In this document: one piece after another, positions 10,669 through 21,318 of the stretch
How the letters are laid out: the number at the start of each line of letters is the position of its first letter
How positions within the stretch are numbered: the first letter of the stretch is position 1
DNA from: Amphimedon queenslandica
Lineage: Eukaryota > Porifera > Demospongiae > Haplosclerida > Niphatidae
Direction of reading: 5' to 3'
NCBI RefSeq assembly: GCF_000090795.2
Contig: NW_003546952.1
Location: forward strand, 1 to 30,347
Length of the DNA stretch: 30,347 bases
Notes under the pieces: generated by a model
Told to the model about the DNA's origin: nothing
The model's input: the letters and a program-made list of their open reading frames with translations, nothing else
Database searches by the model: none
Position numbers and translations under genes: made by a program

Positions 10669-13600
10669 TTAATTAATAATGTTAATTCTTCCTTCAATTA
10701 TTGGATTGATTTCTCCCGGAGCCATGAACTCCCTAATCATTAGTAGTTATCAGTGGTTATTAATAGTTATTAACTGACCTGCAGTTCAGTGAACAGCTGC
10801 TGACAGAGTGTAGACCGTTGTTGTTATTGTATTTTGAGATGATGTAGTTTCTAACTAAAGTAGTCAATGTGATACCACTCTCCTCGTCAACCTAATAACA
10901 GTTAATTAATAGTTATTGTTAGTTATTATTAATGACTCACTATTATATTACAGTCTTTAAATACAGAGTATCCATCCTTACCACCAGCTATGTAGGACTT
11001 TGTACATAATTTGTAAACCTACCAACAATCAATTAATAATCAATTAATAATCAATTAATAGATATTCATTACTTGATCCTCTCTCATCATTTCTCCATTA
11101 ATCAGTACACTGGTCCTAATGATCCTACTCCTAGGAGCTGCTCTTGAGTTGAAGGTGAATGATAGTCCTGATACCTGGGGGAACCTCCCCTCCAGCCGTG
11201 GGTAACCACCCACACCATTCTCTAGTGCTAGGAGCAACTGGTGGCCTCTGATCTCCATGACAACCAGAGAATCAATCATTGGTAGAATAGACATTAGATC
11301 CTATTAATAATAATAATAATAATACAGTATAGTCTCTCTTAATGGACACTCTCTATAGCGTACACCTCCATTTAACGGACAGCACCTAGTGTACCAATTA
11401 CATTCCTTACTGTATAAAATAACCTCCACATAAAGGACACCTCTGTATAACAGAGACAGTGCCCTTATATAGAGGCTAGTCTCTCCCAGTTACCTTCAGT
11501 TTGAAGTCCCCTGGTTCATGGAGTGTATCTGATCTCAGTGTCCCTGAGTTAAGCAGTGCTAGGTCACTGCTGGTGCAGTGTCTCATGATATCAGTGATCA
11601 GGTTCCCAAGGTTAGTCTCTCTGCTTCTGATGCTACTGAACCGTCCATCAAGAGGGCAGCCTATCTCTCCAATCTTCTCCTCTAGTCCGTTTGATACTTG
11701 AACTGAAAACCTTTCAACAATACACTGGAGCTCTTTATCCTATAGCAACAACACATGTACGTTAATTAATAATAACACATGTACATGTACATGTAGTTTC
11801 ATACCTGTTCATATTTCTTGGTTACTGTGTGTTTCACTAGTTCAATGGTGATTGGTTGAGTCATTTTAATGTTAATTTCACTGAATTCTCTAAAGTCTGA
11901 TCCACTCTTAACAAATAATCTATTTTTAGTATCATCATCGTTAAACTGATAATCATATTCATGATCATGTCCTCCTAGTATTAGTTGTATTTCAGGTACT
12001 TCATTGAATAACTTGAGATCATTAGGAGTCCTCATGTGGGTCAATGCAATGATCAGTTCACATCCCTAATAAGGAATAGACACATGTACTTGATACCCTA
12101 ACATTATGTACATGTACCACCCTATACCCTAACCACCCTATACCCTATTGGTAATACATTATGTACATGTACATGTATGACCAGTTCACAACCTTAAGGA
12201 ATAGAACATAATTATACATAATATCCTAAGATGTCCCTTTTGTTAATATCCCATTAATAATACATTATTAACATACATGTACATGTATCACCCTAATAAT
12301 ACCACCCCATTATTAATACATTATGTACATGTACAGTATATCCTCACATTATTCTTGAGTATTGGTATGTATTCTCTAGCTGACTCTATGAAGTCAGTAT
12401 AGACCACCTCCTCAGTACTGATGGTGGGTAGTGTCTCCAGCCACTCCCACTCCACCAGGCCTAATATACCAACCTATGAGTAATTAATAATTAATATAAT
12501 GTTATTATTATTATTATTATTACTTTTATATTGTTCCAGGTTATTATTACGTATTTCTTTCCATTAGCTAACTGTCTCTTTGTGTTAATGCACTGGACGT
12601 TACTCAGTAACCATGGAAACCGCGTCTCCTTGGTGATATCAAGCAAGTGATCAACACCAAAATCTAAAGAAAGAGAGAAAGGTGGTGATATTATTATTAA
12701 TGATACAATATAATCAGTTGCTACATACCAAAGTCATGGTTACCATACAGTGCTACATTAACTCTTAATGAGTTCAATACTGGAATCATCTGACGACCCT
12801 CAGTAACAACACTCACTGAAGAGGAGGAGACCCATCATTAACAACCATTAAATGTCAATAACTAACTGTTTGAAGGTGCTAGTGCGTCTCCACTGAAGAG
12901 TACCAGTGGGTTCTTGTACTGTAGGCTGTTGAATGCTGTCTTAAATCTTGAGGCTCCGCCCACTGGCTCCCTCTCCCTCTCCTCAATATTATACACATCA
13001 TTGAAATGAAGAATGGACAAGGACTGGACACTACTGGAGGAACCTGCTGAATGTAATGACACCTTTTAATATACTGCATCAGGAAATATTATAAAAGTGA
13101 AGAATTCTTTCCTTTTCATTTTTGGTGAAATTTGGCTCGTGACCCTGTACTATAGTACAGGGACGTTGGTCCAATTTTGGAGCAATTTTAAAAAATCGTA
13201 AAAAATCCAAACTTGATCGGAATTAGCTCAAACTTTCTACACAACATAAGAACATGTATATGTATCAGGAAATGTAATAAAAATGGAGAATTCTCTCCTT
13301 TCCATTTTTGGTGAAATTTGGTCAGTGACCCTGTACTATAGTACAGGGACTTTTGTCCGATTTTGGAGCAACTTTAAAAAATCGTAAAAAATCCAAACTT
13401 GATCGGAATTAGCTCAAACTTTCTACACAACATAAGAACATGTATATGCATCAGGAAATGTAATAAAAATGGAGAATTTTCTACTTTTCATTTTTGGCAA
13501 AATTTGGCCCGTGACTCTGTACTATAGTACAGGGACTTTGGCCCAATTTTGGAGCAACTTTTAAAAGTTGTAAAAATTCAAACCTGATCTCAGAATCAGC

Positions 13601-13969
13601 TCAAACTTTCTAGGTAGCACACAAGTAATTACATGAACATCAATATGTATTGAAATATGCAAAAAATGCTAGTAATTTTTTGTTAACCATTTTTGGAATA
13701 ATGGACTACATACATTTATATATACATGTCACATTGCTCTGTCCCTACATTAGCTACTTTAGACTGCACACATTAAAACTAGATTAAAGGAAGAGGATTT
13801 GAAGGAGAAGAGAGAGGGAAAGAAGAAAAGGGAAAGGACACTCACCTAAAGTACCTTTAGTTTGCTTCTCATTATCATTAGCACTGCTGGTTGTGTGTAT
13901 TGGTACTATCCTACCACCAGCCTTAACACAATAACCACTGTTAGCTGATATACTGCACCTAGACCCCAT
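10669..13969 (-). CDS. 5'-nucleotidase / calcineurin-like metallophosphoesterase
   Basis: Eleven exons on the minus strand join in frame to 539 residues: 13969-13846, 13046-12867, 12815-12729, 12663-12551, 12473-12348, 12065-11805, 11739-11494, 11300-11073, 11018-10941, 10891-10779 and 10732-10669. The N-terminal metallophosphoesterase motifs are LSILHFNDVYNIE, LVLFSGDALAPSN, LYGNHDFDFG, LIIALTHMR and LILGGHDHEYD. The C-terminal nucleotidase domain has ETNLGNLITDIMR, LALLNSGTLRSD, NGVGGYPRLEGRFPQVSG and YIAGGKDGYSVFKD. UshA/CD73-type enzymes hydrolyse nucleotides. With no signal peptide or GPI-type tail, this one is probably intracellular, so its substrate is uncertain. The first motif has Asp-Val-Tyr where UshA/CD73 have Asp-x-His. 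Intron 1 holds three 186-bp repeats. It is divergent from the WH1 gene. Confidence 0.87.
11324..11492. mobile_element. Possible pogo/Tigger-like MITE remnant in an intron of the nucleotidase gene
   Basis: The intron between the exons ending at 11300 and 11494 contains 'cagtatagtctctcttaatggacac', repeated 'aacggacagc / aaaggacacc' blocks, and 'tagtctctc' again at its end. CAGTA..TCTCTTAATGGACAC resembles terminal sequences of pogo/Tigger-derived elements as I remember them. Clear terminal inverted repeats were not found, so the class is tentative. Confidence 0.35.
13085..13620 (-). repeat. Three tandem 186-bp repeat units in nucleotidase intron 1
   Basis: Palindromes CCCTGTACTATAGTACAGGG start at about 13143 and 13329, with a one-base variant near 13515, spaced 186 bp. 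The intervening sequences are nearly identical to each other and are the reverse complement of the 27680-29840 array. Units one and two are especially similar, suggesting recent duplication. Confidence 0.9.
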
Positions 13970-14275
13970 CACACACACACTAAGGAGTGTTTATAATGAG
14001 TGAGTATCAGTTTACAACCTCCTTTACCCTCGCCTTTACCCTCGAGTTTCAACTTTCGAGTTGTTTGTTTGTGATGAGTCAGTCACGATCACTCAGTGAG
14101 AGGGTGACGCCCATTATTAGCCACGCCTACTCGACCACACCCTAACATTTTCCCGGGTAATCAACCGCACCCCGACTGCAGTAGATTAAATTATCACTCC
14201 CTCACAGTCAACCATAACTACAGAGCAGACCCACTGGCTTCAGTTCATTCATAGGTACCAGTATGAGCTATTATC
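13970..14275. promoter_or_regulatory. Divergent promoter region, nucleotidase (-) and WH1 protein (+)
   Basis: These 306 bp separate the two start codons. The stretch is more GC-rich than the introns around it. It contains a repeated 'tttaccctcg' (about 14030-14044), 'cgagtttcaactttcgag' (an imperfect inverted repeat), and 'gatgagtcagtcac' with an AP-1/bZIP-like TGAGTCA core near 14075. No TATA box is obvious. Use as a shared promoter is inferred from geometry. Confidence 0.5.
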
Positions 14276-16813
14276 ATGGACTCATCTCCAGCAAGAAAGC
14301 AGAAGCTATTCTCAATTGTTCCCTCAGCAATGGATCCTTTCTATTGAGGGACAGCCAGAGCAAGCCAGGCCACTTTGTACTCTCAATAAAGTAACCAATA
14401 GCAGCCCTTGTATCACCCAGCTTATGAGCAGTTCCTTTACAGGTATCATGGTAAACTTTATCATGTCCTTGTATTTCATGAGGTAAACAAATGTTGTTTA
14501 TTGTTGTTTATTGTTGTTTATTGTTGTTGTGTTAGTTTGGTCAGTATTATCTTGACAGCAGTGCCAGTTCTGATGATAAGTTCAATAGTTTGGAGGACCT
14601 GGTTTTGTTTGGTATGTCTCATGAGCTCAGAGTGGCTGGGGAAGAGGTGACTCTCCTTGAGCCAGTCATCAGTGACACTAGCAGTACAGTACAGATACTG
14701 AAACCATACAGTAATGGTGAGATGGCTATTGTTATACACTGATGAGTATTTACTTCATGTGGTAGGAATGCGTAATAAAAGAGATGAGGTTGAAGATTAT
14801 GATATCTTGACTGATCTATTTGCTTCAGTATTTGGCTCTCATTGCTCAGTGAGTTACCATGGGATTGGTACAAATTGATAGAATGTTATTTGGCAATTTA
14901 AGTTACATTCGTCATTAAGTTTTTTTAAATAAATTTTAATATTTCTTAGGTCCTCGTTGCAGTTCACAGTTACCTTAACTTTGATGGGTCTCCGCTATCA
15001 TCTGATGCCAGTTATCTTGTGTGTGTTGTCAAGGACAATCACCTCAAGGCATTCTTTGTCCGTACTGTTGATCTCAGTGTAAGTATATTCATCAGTGAAG
15101 ACTATTGAATGATGATTACTTTAGGATAAGAAGATTATTGCAGAAAAGAAACTAACTAAACATTTTGAGTATGACACTCCATCAGAGCTAGTCCTCACTT
15201 TTCTATCAGAAGTAAGTGAACAGTCAGTCTCAAAGAGCTGATGGTGTGTTTAAGAGAGCGTCAACAAACACTGAGGGAGGAGAGCATGCTTAGCCAAATG
15301 TTCAGTCACAACACTAAACTGTTCAATAACACGAATATATAATTAGTCATAATAACTCATTTATGTTTCTCTACACTATCACTTTAAATGGAAACAATAA
15401 AAATTCATAAACAGACCAACAAGTGTGACAGTGTAATCATAATTCAATTATTGTGTTTCCAGCAAGGAATCACTTGCATTGGATTCAAGAACAAGCAAGA
15501 CATGGACATGTTCACTAGACATGTTGACAGGATAGTGCAAATACAACAAGAGAAATCAACACAGCAGGCAAGAGTAAGGGACACTGGATCCTCCAGTCCT
15601 AGCAGAGGAGGACAGGAATGCAGGAGAGAGTAAGTGAATCATTAGGAGTGTTCACACTACCAAATTTGGTATTATTTATTGTTTAGAGGAAATACTCGAC
15701 AATTAAAAGCTGAAGAATTTGATGTAATTCATGAAAACATTTTAATAATAATTGATGGCCATTTTTAGATTTATAATTTGAGTCCTGAATGGGATTATCT
15801 CCTAGAGCAGGCCGGAGTGACTACTGAGATGCTGCAGGAGCAGAGTACACTACAGTTCATACTGGATAGGGTCAGTGAGATGGGGGGACCTCCTAAAACT
15901 GTTCAAGAGTCGGACAAAGATGAGAGACTAGCAGCAATAGCAATGGACTCAGTCCTGAGGGCTGAGACCATCAGGGCCGAGAGATTAGCTGATAAAATAA
16001 AACACATCACCTTGAACTCACCATACCCTCTCCCTCGTAAGATCCACCCTCCATCCTGCCAGTACAGCAGAGTCTGCTCCAGGTACAAGGATATACTATT
16101 ACTAAGGACCAGTCTGACTGCACTAGCTCCAATCAGGTGCAACTGCTACTGCAGTACTTGTGCTGCTGGTAAACCAACAGTAGCAGTATCAGGAGTACCA
16201 CCTCAACAATACACACTACCCATTGGATGGACCCAGTTCATACTGAGGTATACCTAATGGTTGGAGTATTGTTTGTGTTATCATTTGTTCTTTATTGCTG
16301 CAGGTCTCAGACTCATTCATTAGCTCAAAAGTTTATCGGAAATTGGCATGTAGCGTTTACATGTGTAGCCTGCAGCTCAGTTGGTGAAATAATAAGAACA
16401 GGATCATCATTCAGTGGAGGAAGGAAAGAGCTGGTACTCTCTCCTGATGTGAAATGGTTGAAGAGAATAACCCGTGGACTAACACCTGAACAGTAAGTGA
16501 ATGAACTGTTCTCTTGTAATGTGAAACACAAAGTATCAACAACATTGAAAACCATGTGTACAGTTACATTCATATTTCAATAGTTATTATGATGAAATTG
16601 AAAGAATTGATTACCGTGTCACCACTGCATTTCAAGTAATGATGATAATAATAAACTGAAATCAGTGATGGTTCTATGTAGGTGTTTATACAGCCTGGAT
16701 CATATACAGTGACTGGCTCCAGTGATTACAAGTATCCTTTACAAGAGAAATGGGAAACTACTGAAAGAACTCACGTTACCTATGCACTGTTGATTCATGT
16801 ACAGAAATGCTAA
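14276..16813 (+). CDS. WH1 (EVH1) plus GBD/CRIB-like protein with a Cys cluster and unassigned C-terminal domain
   Basis: The secure exons are 14402-14482, 14536-14716, 14766-14848, 14950-15078, 15125-15211, 15463-15629, 15687-15723, 15769-16247, 16304-16492, 16584-16635 and 16682-16813, in frame for 538 residues. A short first exon 14276-14317 (MDSSPARKQKLFSI) is a guess. The region encoded at 14950-15540 (YLVCVVKDNHLKAFFVR, KKLTKHFEYDTPSEL, ITCIGFKNKQDMDMF) parallels the WASP WH1 domain (CLVKDN..R..YFIR, YNSPR, .GFNFANEEEA). The region from 15711 (EEFDIYNLSPEWDYLLEQAG) parallels the WASP GTPase-binding domain (GFDVNNLDPEW). Then come a basic helix, a Cys cluster CNCYCSTC, PIGWTQFIL and a C-terminal domain I cannot name. 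The proline-rich and VCA actin-nucleating parts of WASP are absent. Relatives link Rho GTPases to actin; the role here is unknown. Confidence 0.75.
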
Positions 16814-17044
16814 TAATGATAATATAATCATGAACTATTGACACAAAGATTTATCATTCAGTAATATTCATTGTACTATAATTGAAAATGCTTAAGGAAC
16901 ATGTTGTTTGCTAGTGAACATTATGTAAGCAGTTTGCAACCATTCATTAATATTCATAGATAATCATTAATATTCATTAGTATACGGACTGTGTACTGAA
17001 GTGAACATTGTTATCCGGATCTCTACTCTCGACCTCATCTCAAG

Positions 17045-18024
17045 ATGGCTAACGTTACTAAGCTTTACGTTGGTAATCTCTCGGAGACTGTCACTTCAAA
17101 ACACCTCAAGGAGCTGTTCGGTAACTTTGGACAGGTTGATGAAGTGGCTGTCCTTCGCGGCTTCGGTTTTGTGGTAAGTTGAAACAGAACCAACGACTAC
17201 CGACTCAACCCGCCTCCCTCCCTCCCTCCCTCTCAGCACTTCAGGAGGAACTCTGACGCTACTGCAGCTCTCAAGGCGTTGGACGACACTGAGTTCATGG
17301 GCTCACACATTCAAGTCCAGGTCCCTAGCCACGCCCACTGACCCACCCATTAATTATTCCATAGGTATCCCATAGTCGCGGGTTTGGCTATGGCAAAGGG
17401 GGCGGGGGAAGTCGTTACCATGACAATGATCACCGTGGAGGGTCAGTTATACTTCGTTTGATAGTTTTTGTGTATATTGTGTGAGTGTGCATTAATTAGA
17501 ATAAGTGTCGTTATTTTTCAGTCGAGACAGAGACTACGACAGACGATATGAGAGAAGTAGTCGCCACGACAACCGATACGATCGCCACGATGACCGATAT
17601 GATCGTGATCGTCATAGCAACCGATATTCGTCCAACGACCATTACTACGGAGGGAGCGGAGACCGTTACTATAGCGATCGTCATAGCNNNNNNNNNNNNN
17701 NNNNNNNNNNNNNNNNNNNNNNNNNNNNNNNNNNNNNNNNNNNNNNNNNNNNNNNNNNNNNNNNNNNNNNNNNNNNNNNNNNNNNNNNNNNNNNNNNNNN
17801 NNNNNNNNNNNNNNNNNNNNNNNNNNNNNNNNNNNNNNNNNNNNNNNNNNNNNNNNNNNNNNNNNNNNNNNNNNNNNNNNNNNNNNNNNNNNNNNNNNNN
17901 NNNNNNNNNNNNNNNNNNNNNNNNNNNNNNNNNNNNNNNNNNNNNNNNNNNNNNNNNNNNNNNNNNNNNNNNNNNNNNNNNNNNNNNNNNNNNNNNNTAT
18001 AATTTTAGCAGAAGTTATCGTTAG
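17045..18024 (+). CDS. RNA-binding protein: single RRM with Arg/Asp/Tyr-rich tail (interrupted by assembly gap)
   Basis: Exons 17045-17173, 17237-17320, 17365-17441 and 17522 into the gap join in frame from an ATG in good context (caagATGG). The RRM spans about residues 4-74, with RNP2 (KLYVGNL) and RNP1 (RGFGFVHF). A glycine-rich stretch (RGFGYGKGGGGSRYHDND) follows, then repeats of RYDR, RHDNRYDRHDDRYDRDRH and NRYSS. The tail is cut by 310 N at 17688-17997 and probably ends FSRSYR at 18024, although the frame across the gap is unknown. This layout resembles RBM4/Lark-type or SR-like splicing regulators, so a nuclear RNA-processing role is likely, but no single orthologue is assigned. COX19 converges 47 bp downstream. 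Confidence 0.82.
17688..17997. other. Assembly gap (310 N)
   Basis: Run of N inside the RY/RD-rich coding tail of the RRM gene. The flanks are short tandem repeats (cgatcgccacgatgaccgatatgatcg type), a likely reason for the break. Coding length across it is unknown. Confidence 1.
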
Positions 18025-18071
18025 AGATTTTAAAGTACTTCACAGTTGATGATGACAATATTATGTTGTGT

Positions 18072-18534
18072 TTATTGTTTTTGACTTTGTTCTCTTCTAT
18101 TGTTGTTCTCTTGTTCAATATCTTTATACCCTAACTTGCCCCACTCCTCCTTTGTCATGAGCTCACATTCCATCCTACACTGAAGGTAGTCCTTGGCCAG
18201 TACTCTACACTGAGAATGATCGGAACTGTTCTCCTTTAGACAAGACATGTACTTTAACATGTGATCCTTACACTCGCCTGAAAGACAATAATAATAACAA
18301 TCATAATACATGTACAGTGTGGCCTTTTTATTAAAGGTATTATTGGGCCCACACTAATCATTCCAGAGGTAGGTTTCTACCAATTGGGACATTACAAAAT
18401 GTCCTCATTATAAAGGTGTCTTATATCATAAAGGTGTCCTCATTATAAAGGAGGGCTCACCTACCAGTGTGGTCTAAAGGAAAGCTTCCTTTATCAGGAG
18501 GTCTGGCTCTCTGTCTCTTCATATTAGGATTCAT
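18072..18534 (-). CDS. COX19: Cytochrome c oxidase assembly protein COX19
   Basis: Two exons (18534-18465 and 18277-18072) join in phase 1 to give 91 residues, the usual size for COX19. RPPDKGSFPLDH matches the conserved N-terminal signature. The twin CX9C motif is complete: CKDHMLKYMSC and CRVLAKDYLQC, followed by RMECELMTKEEW. The four cysteines form the two disulfides of the helical hairpin imported into the mitochondrial intermembrane space by the Mia40 system, where COX19 helps copper delivery to cytochrome c oxidase. The single intron contains repeated 'cattataaaggtgtcctc' blocks. The ATG at 18534 is 51 bp from the start of the divergent gene at 18586, so a bidirectional promoter is likely. 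Confidence 0.93.
18320..18455. repeat. Short repeat-rich sequence in the COX19 intron
   Basis: Blocks of 'cctcattataaaggtgtc' recur two to three times between 18400 and 18452, with 'tttattaaaggtattattggg' near the start. The wording (AAAGGTGTCC) is like the 'aaaggacacc' motifs in the element at 11324-11492, so both may be remnants of one MITE family. That link is by eye only. Confidence 0.35.
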
Positions 18535-18585
18535 GTTGGAGGTGGGCGTGTCTCCTCTCTACACAGGACACACCCACAATTAAAG
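18535..18585. promoter_or_regulatory. 51-bp bidirectional promoter/leader between COX19 and the 18586 gene
   Basis: Only 51 bp separate the two ATGs. It contains 'ggaggtgggcgtgtctcc' (GC/GT-box-like) and 'ggacacacccac'. Transcription start sites must lie here or inside the neighbouring coding region, so 5' UTRs are very short or overlap. Confidence 0.5.
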
Positions 18586-18954
18586 ATGGCCTCCAGGTGG
18601 CGGGTGTGGAGCGGAGAGGCACATGTTGATTCTTATCCTAAGGAGGTGGAGAAGGAGCGGGCAGTACAGGAGAGACTCAAGTTCATTCCAGTGGATCATT
18701 CTCACTCGTGGGAGGAGTTCCATGAGTTTATTAAGAATAGAACACACTCTTTATCTCCTTACCTTAACGAACTGATTAATAAAGGTAATTAATTAATAAT
18801 TCATAATAATTAATTAATGTATTTAATAGACAAAAGTGTTGCATCTTCTAGCGGGTTGGGTCGGGCTCAGTTGTTGACATGTTATGTTGATCGTCCGGCA
18901 AAGAGACCGGGAGGACTGGCTCAACCCAGGGAGCATACAACAACTGGTAACTAG
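18586..18954 (+). CDS. Small hypothetical protein, head-to-head with COX19
   Basis: Exon 18586-18784 begins with ATG (aaagATGG) and encodes a charged sequence starting MASRWRVWSGEAHVDSYP, including HSWEEFHEFIKNR and LSPYLNELINK. A 45-bp intron leads to exon 18830-18954 (DKSVASSSGLGRAQLLTCYVD, AKRPGGLAQPREHTTT), with a stop at 18952-18954, for 107 residues. An alternative splices at 18946 to an acceptor at 19817 and ends four residues later (DDDG). There is no signal peptide or membrane segment. I do not recognise the family. The preserved frame across a phase-1 intron and the shared promoter argue that it is a real gene. Confidence 0.6.
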
Positions 18955-20950
18955 TAATCTATTAACTAACTAATAATATATTAACTAGTAATATATTAAC
19001 TCTAACTGTACTACGCACTACCGTACTGTGGCTGCAAATAGAAATGAATGGAAGCTAGGGATCATTGCAGTTTCTTTTGATTGTTTTAAATGATAAAATT
19101 TTGCTGAGTTGCTCAATTTTTGTTGATTGGTGTTGTGACTGGAGAGGGTGTGATCACATTTTGGGAATTCTTTTTGAATGTGAATTTCAAAAAATGTTAT
19201 TATTCCATTCTTGTCTATTATTAGTTCTAAAGACAGTCAGTATATATATGTACATGTACATATACATGTACATGTACATGTATATGTACATGATGTGTGT
19301 CTTTTAGATCAAAGGTGTGTTAGTAATTATTAATTTTATGGTTAGTTTGATACTTCTGTGTGTATGTATGTGTGGCCTGATCTTTGTGTGTAAATAAGTC
19401 CAGTGTGTTTATTATTTGTTAAAATGAATATATTACATTCTCTGTTTATTATCAGAGACATACCTTTATACCTCACTGGTTCATAGTCACCACTCTATGC
19501 CTCTATTGTGGTTTATCGGAATTCTCTCCCTTTTTCTCTCCCCCTCTCTCCTTCTCTTATTTTATTTCTATTATTCTCTCCCTCTCTCTCCCCCTCTCTC
19601 TCTCCGTCTCCCTTTGTCCCTCTTTCTCTTTCTCTCTCTTTTCTTTTGTGGTATATTCATGGTTGGTTGGGTATTCATAAACTGTATTCATTGTATCTTA
19701 TTAATGATGTTGTGTATTGATGATCAACCATCCTTTACAAGTACACTGTACACTGTCATAACTGATGCATTTTCTATTTTTAATTTTTATCACTTTTCTT
19801 TATCAATTTATCTCTAGATGATGATGGCTAGTCCACCAGTGTTGTTACAGTCCAGTCAGTAGTGAAGTATGTAGCTATGTACATGTACATGTTCTTAGTA
19901 TGTGTGTGTGTGTACTGTCCCTTCTCTCTCTCTTCCTTGATATTTCTGTCATTTTGCCAGCCCTAGTTCCTCCTATAGTGTTTATCTTATTCTTAGCTAG
20001 TGTTTATGTACACTTTTTGAAATATATGATTAATTTATTTGTGGTTACTTTAGCTCAGGCTAGGGCTGTAGCCTCCAGAGCCTTTGTCCTTTATCTCATG
20101 AAACTCTTTTTTCTTTTTATTTTTTACTTTAGTGTGAATTGGTCCAGTGCTAGTTAAAGACTGATATCACTCTTGTGTAGGGGAATGTCCTCCAGTGGTA
20201 TATGGCACAACATCACATTACTCAATAGTGCTTGGTACTAGCAGATACTTGCACACAATCTAACTACACCATCACTTCTCTCTCTCTCTATCCCTCTCTC
20301 TCTCCATCTCTCCTTCTCTCCCTCTCTCTCTCTCCCTCTCTCTCCCTCTTTTTCCCATAATCTGTACATACACCTATACATGTATTGCCAGTATGCCTAA
20401 GTGCACTATATTCCAGTGTACATTGTGTGTGTGTACTAGTACATGAGCGAGTTATATTTCTAGTGTTTTGGATTGGGTGTACGGTCAGGAATGGTTTGGT
20501 TATCTTTTATTAGAATGTCAGTTTTTCTAATATTCGATAATTTTGAAAACAACAAATCCATAACACACACCAGTTTCAATAATTATACACTGTTATTCAG
20601 TTGAGCTTTACCCAACCACAACTGCCCACAGAACTATCCTCTAATCCCATTATTATTAGGACATTATTAGTATATTATCAGTATATTATCAGTATATTAT
20701 GTTTAGTGTTTGCACCTGTCCTAATCTTGACATTAACAATAAATTGATTAGTTGGTTATTGTATATCAGACTCTGTTTAGCTTTATAGATATGCTAATTA
20801 TTTATAGTTATCAAAATACTGACTGTGTGTTTGTATATTAATATGTTTTGTTAATAACAATTATTATTATTATTATTTTTGTAGTTGACAGTCCTAACTA
20901 GCCATGATTTATCAGACCTTACTGTATTGAGAATCTGCTGTGTCCTTCAC

Positions 20951-20990
<40 letters not shown>

Positions 20991-21180
20991 ACTCTCTTTT
21001 GTGTGATACTATTTTGGGATTGAAGTATCGCATTACGATTAACTATTCATTTTTATTTCTCCCAATTTTTTAGACACTTTGTACTTTCATATTACCACAG
21101 AATTATCATTTCTCACCTTCTCATTAATTAAATTATTAATTAATGTTAATTAACCGCAATAACTATTAATAACTACCCTG
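18955..21180. other. Long non-coding interval with CT-rich and GTACAT microsatellites
   Basis: No supportable exon in 2.2 kb. Contents: three 'ctaactagtaatatattaac' style short repeats (18955-19005); an alternating (TACATG)n tract at about 19245-19292; CT-rich tracts at about 19530-19640, 20276-20350 and a pure (TC)n at about 20958-20986; and a triple 'agtatattatc' repeat at about 20667-20700. Hydrophobic open frames here arise from the pyrimidine tracts. It may hold cis-regulatory sequence for the forkhead gene. Confidence 0.65.
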
Positions 21181-21185
21181 CACTG

Positions 21186-21193
21186 TATAAAAG
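21186..21193 (+). promoter_or_regulatory. TATA box of the forkhead gene
   Basis: TATAAAAG in 'cactgtataaaaggattctg', 126 bp before the ATG at 21319, a normal distance for a start site near 21215 and a 5' UTR of about 100 bp. It is the clearest core promoter element in the window. Confidence 0.7.
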
Positions 21194-21318
21194 GATTCTG
21201 TTTTTGGAGTCTAGGGACATTGTTTAGCAAACTCTTCTCTGGTTTTAGAAAACTGCAACAAGAAGTAGCCAAACTTTAGGCTCTCTCCTCATCTTTCTTC
21301 TCCTTTGTTATCAATAAC

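Noticed and set aside
14518..14873. Two minus-strand frames over the WH1 gene exons
   Set aside because: The plus strand has coherent exons with matching phases and WH1/GBD similarity; the minus frames show no family features.
19497..20157. Hydrophobic Leu/Ser/Pro-rich frames
   Set aside because: They arise from CT-rich low-complexity sequence, lack family features and have no convincing splice structure.
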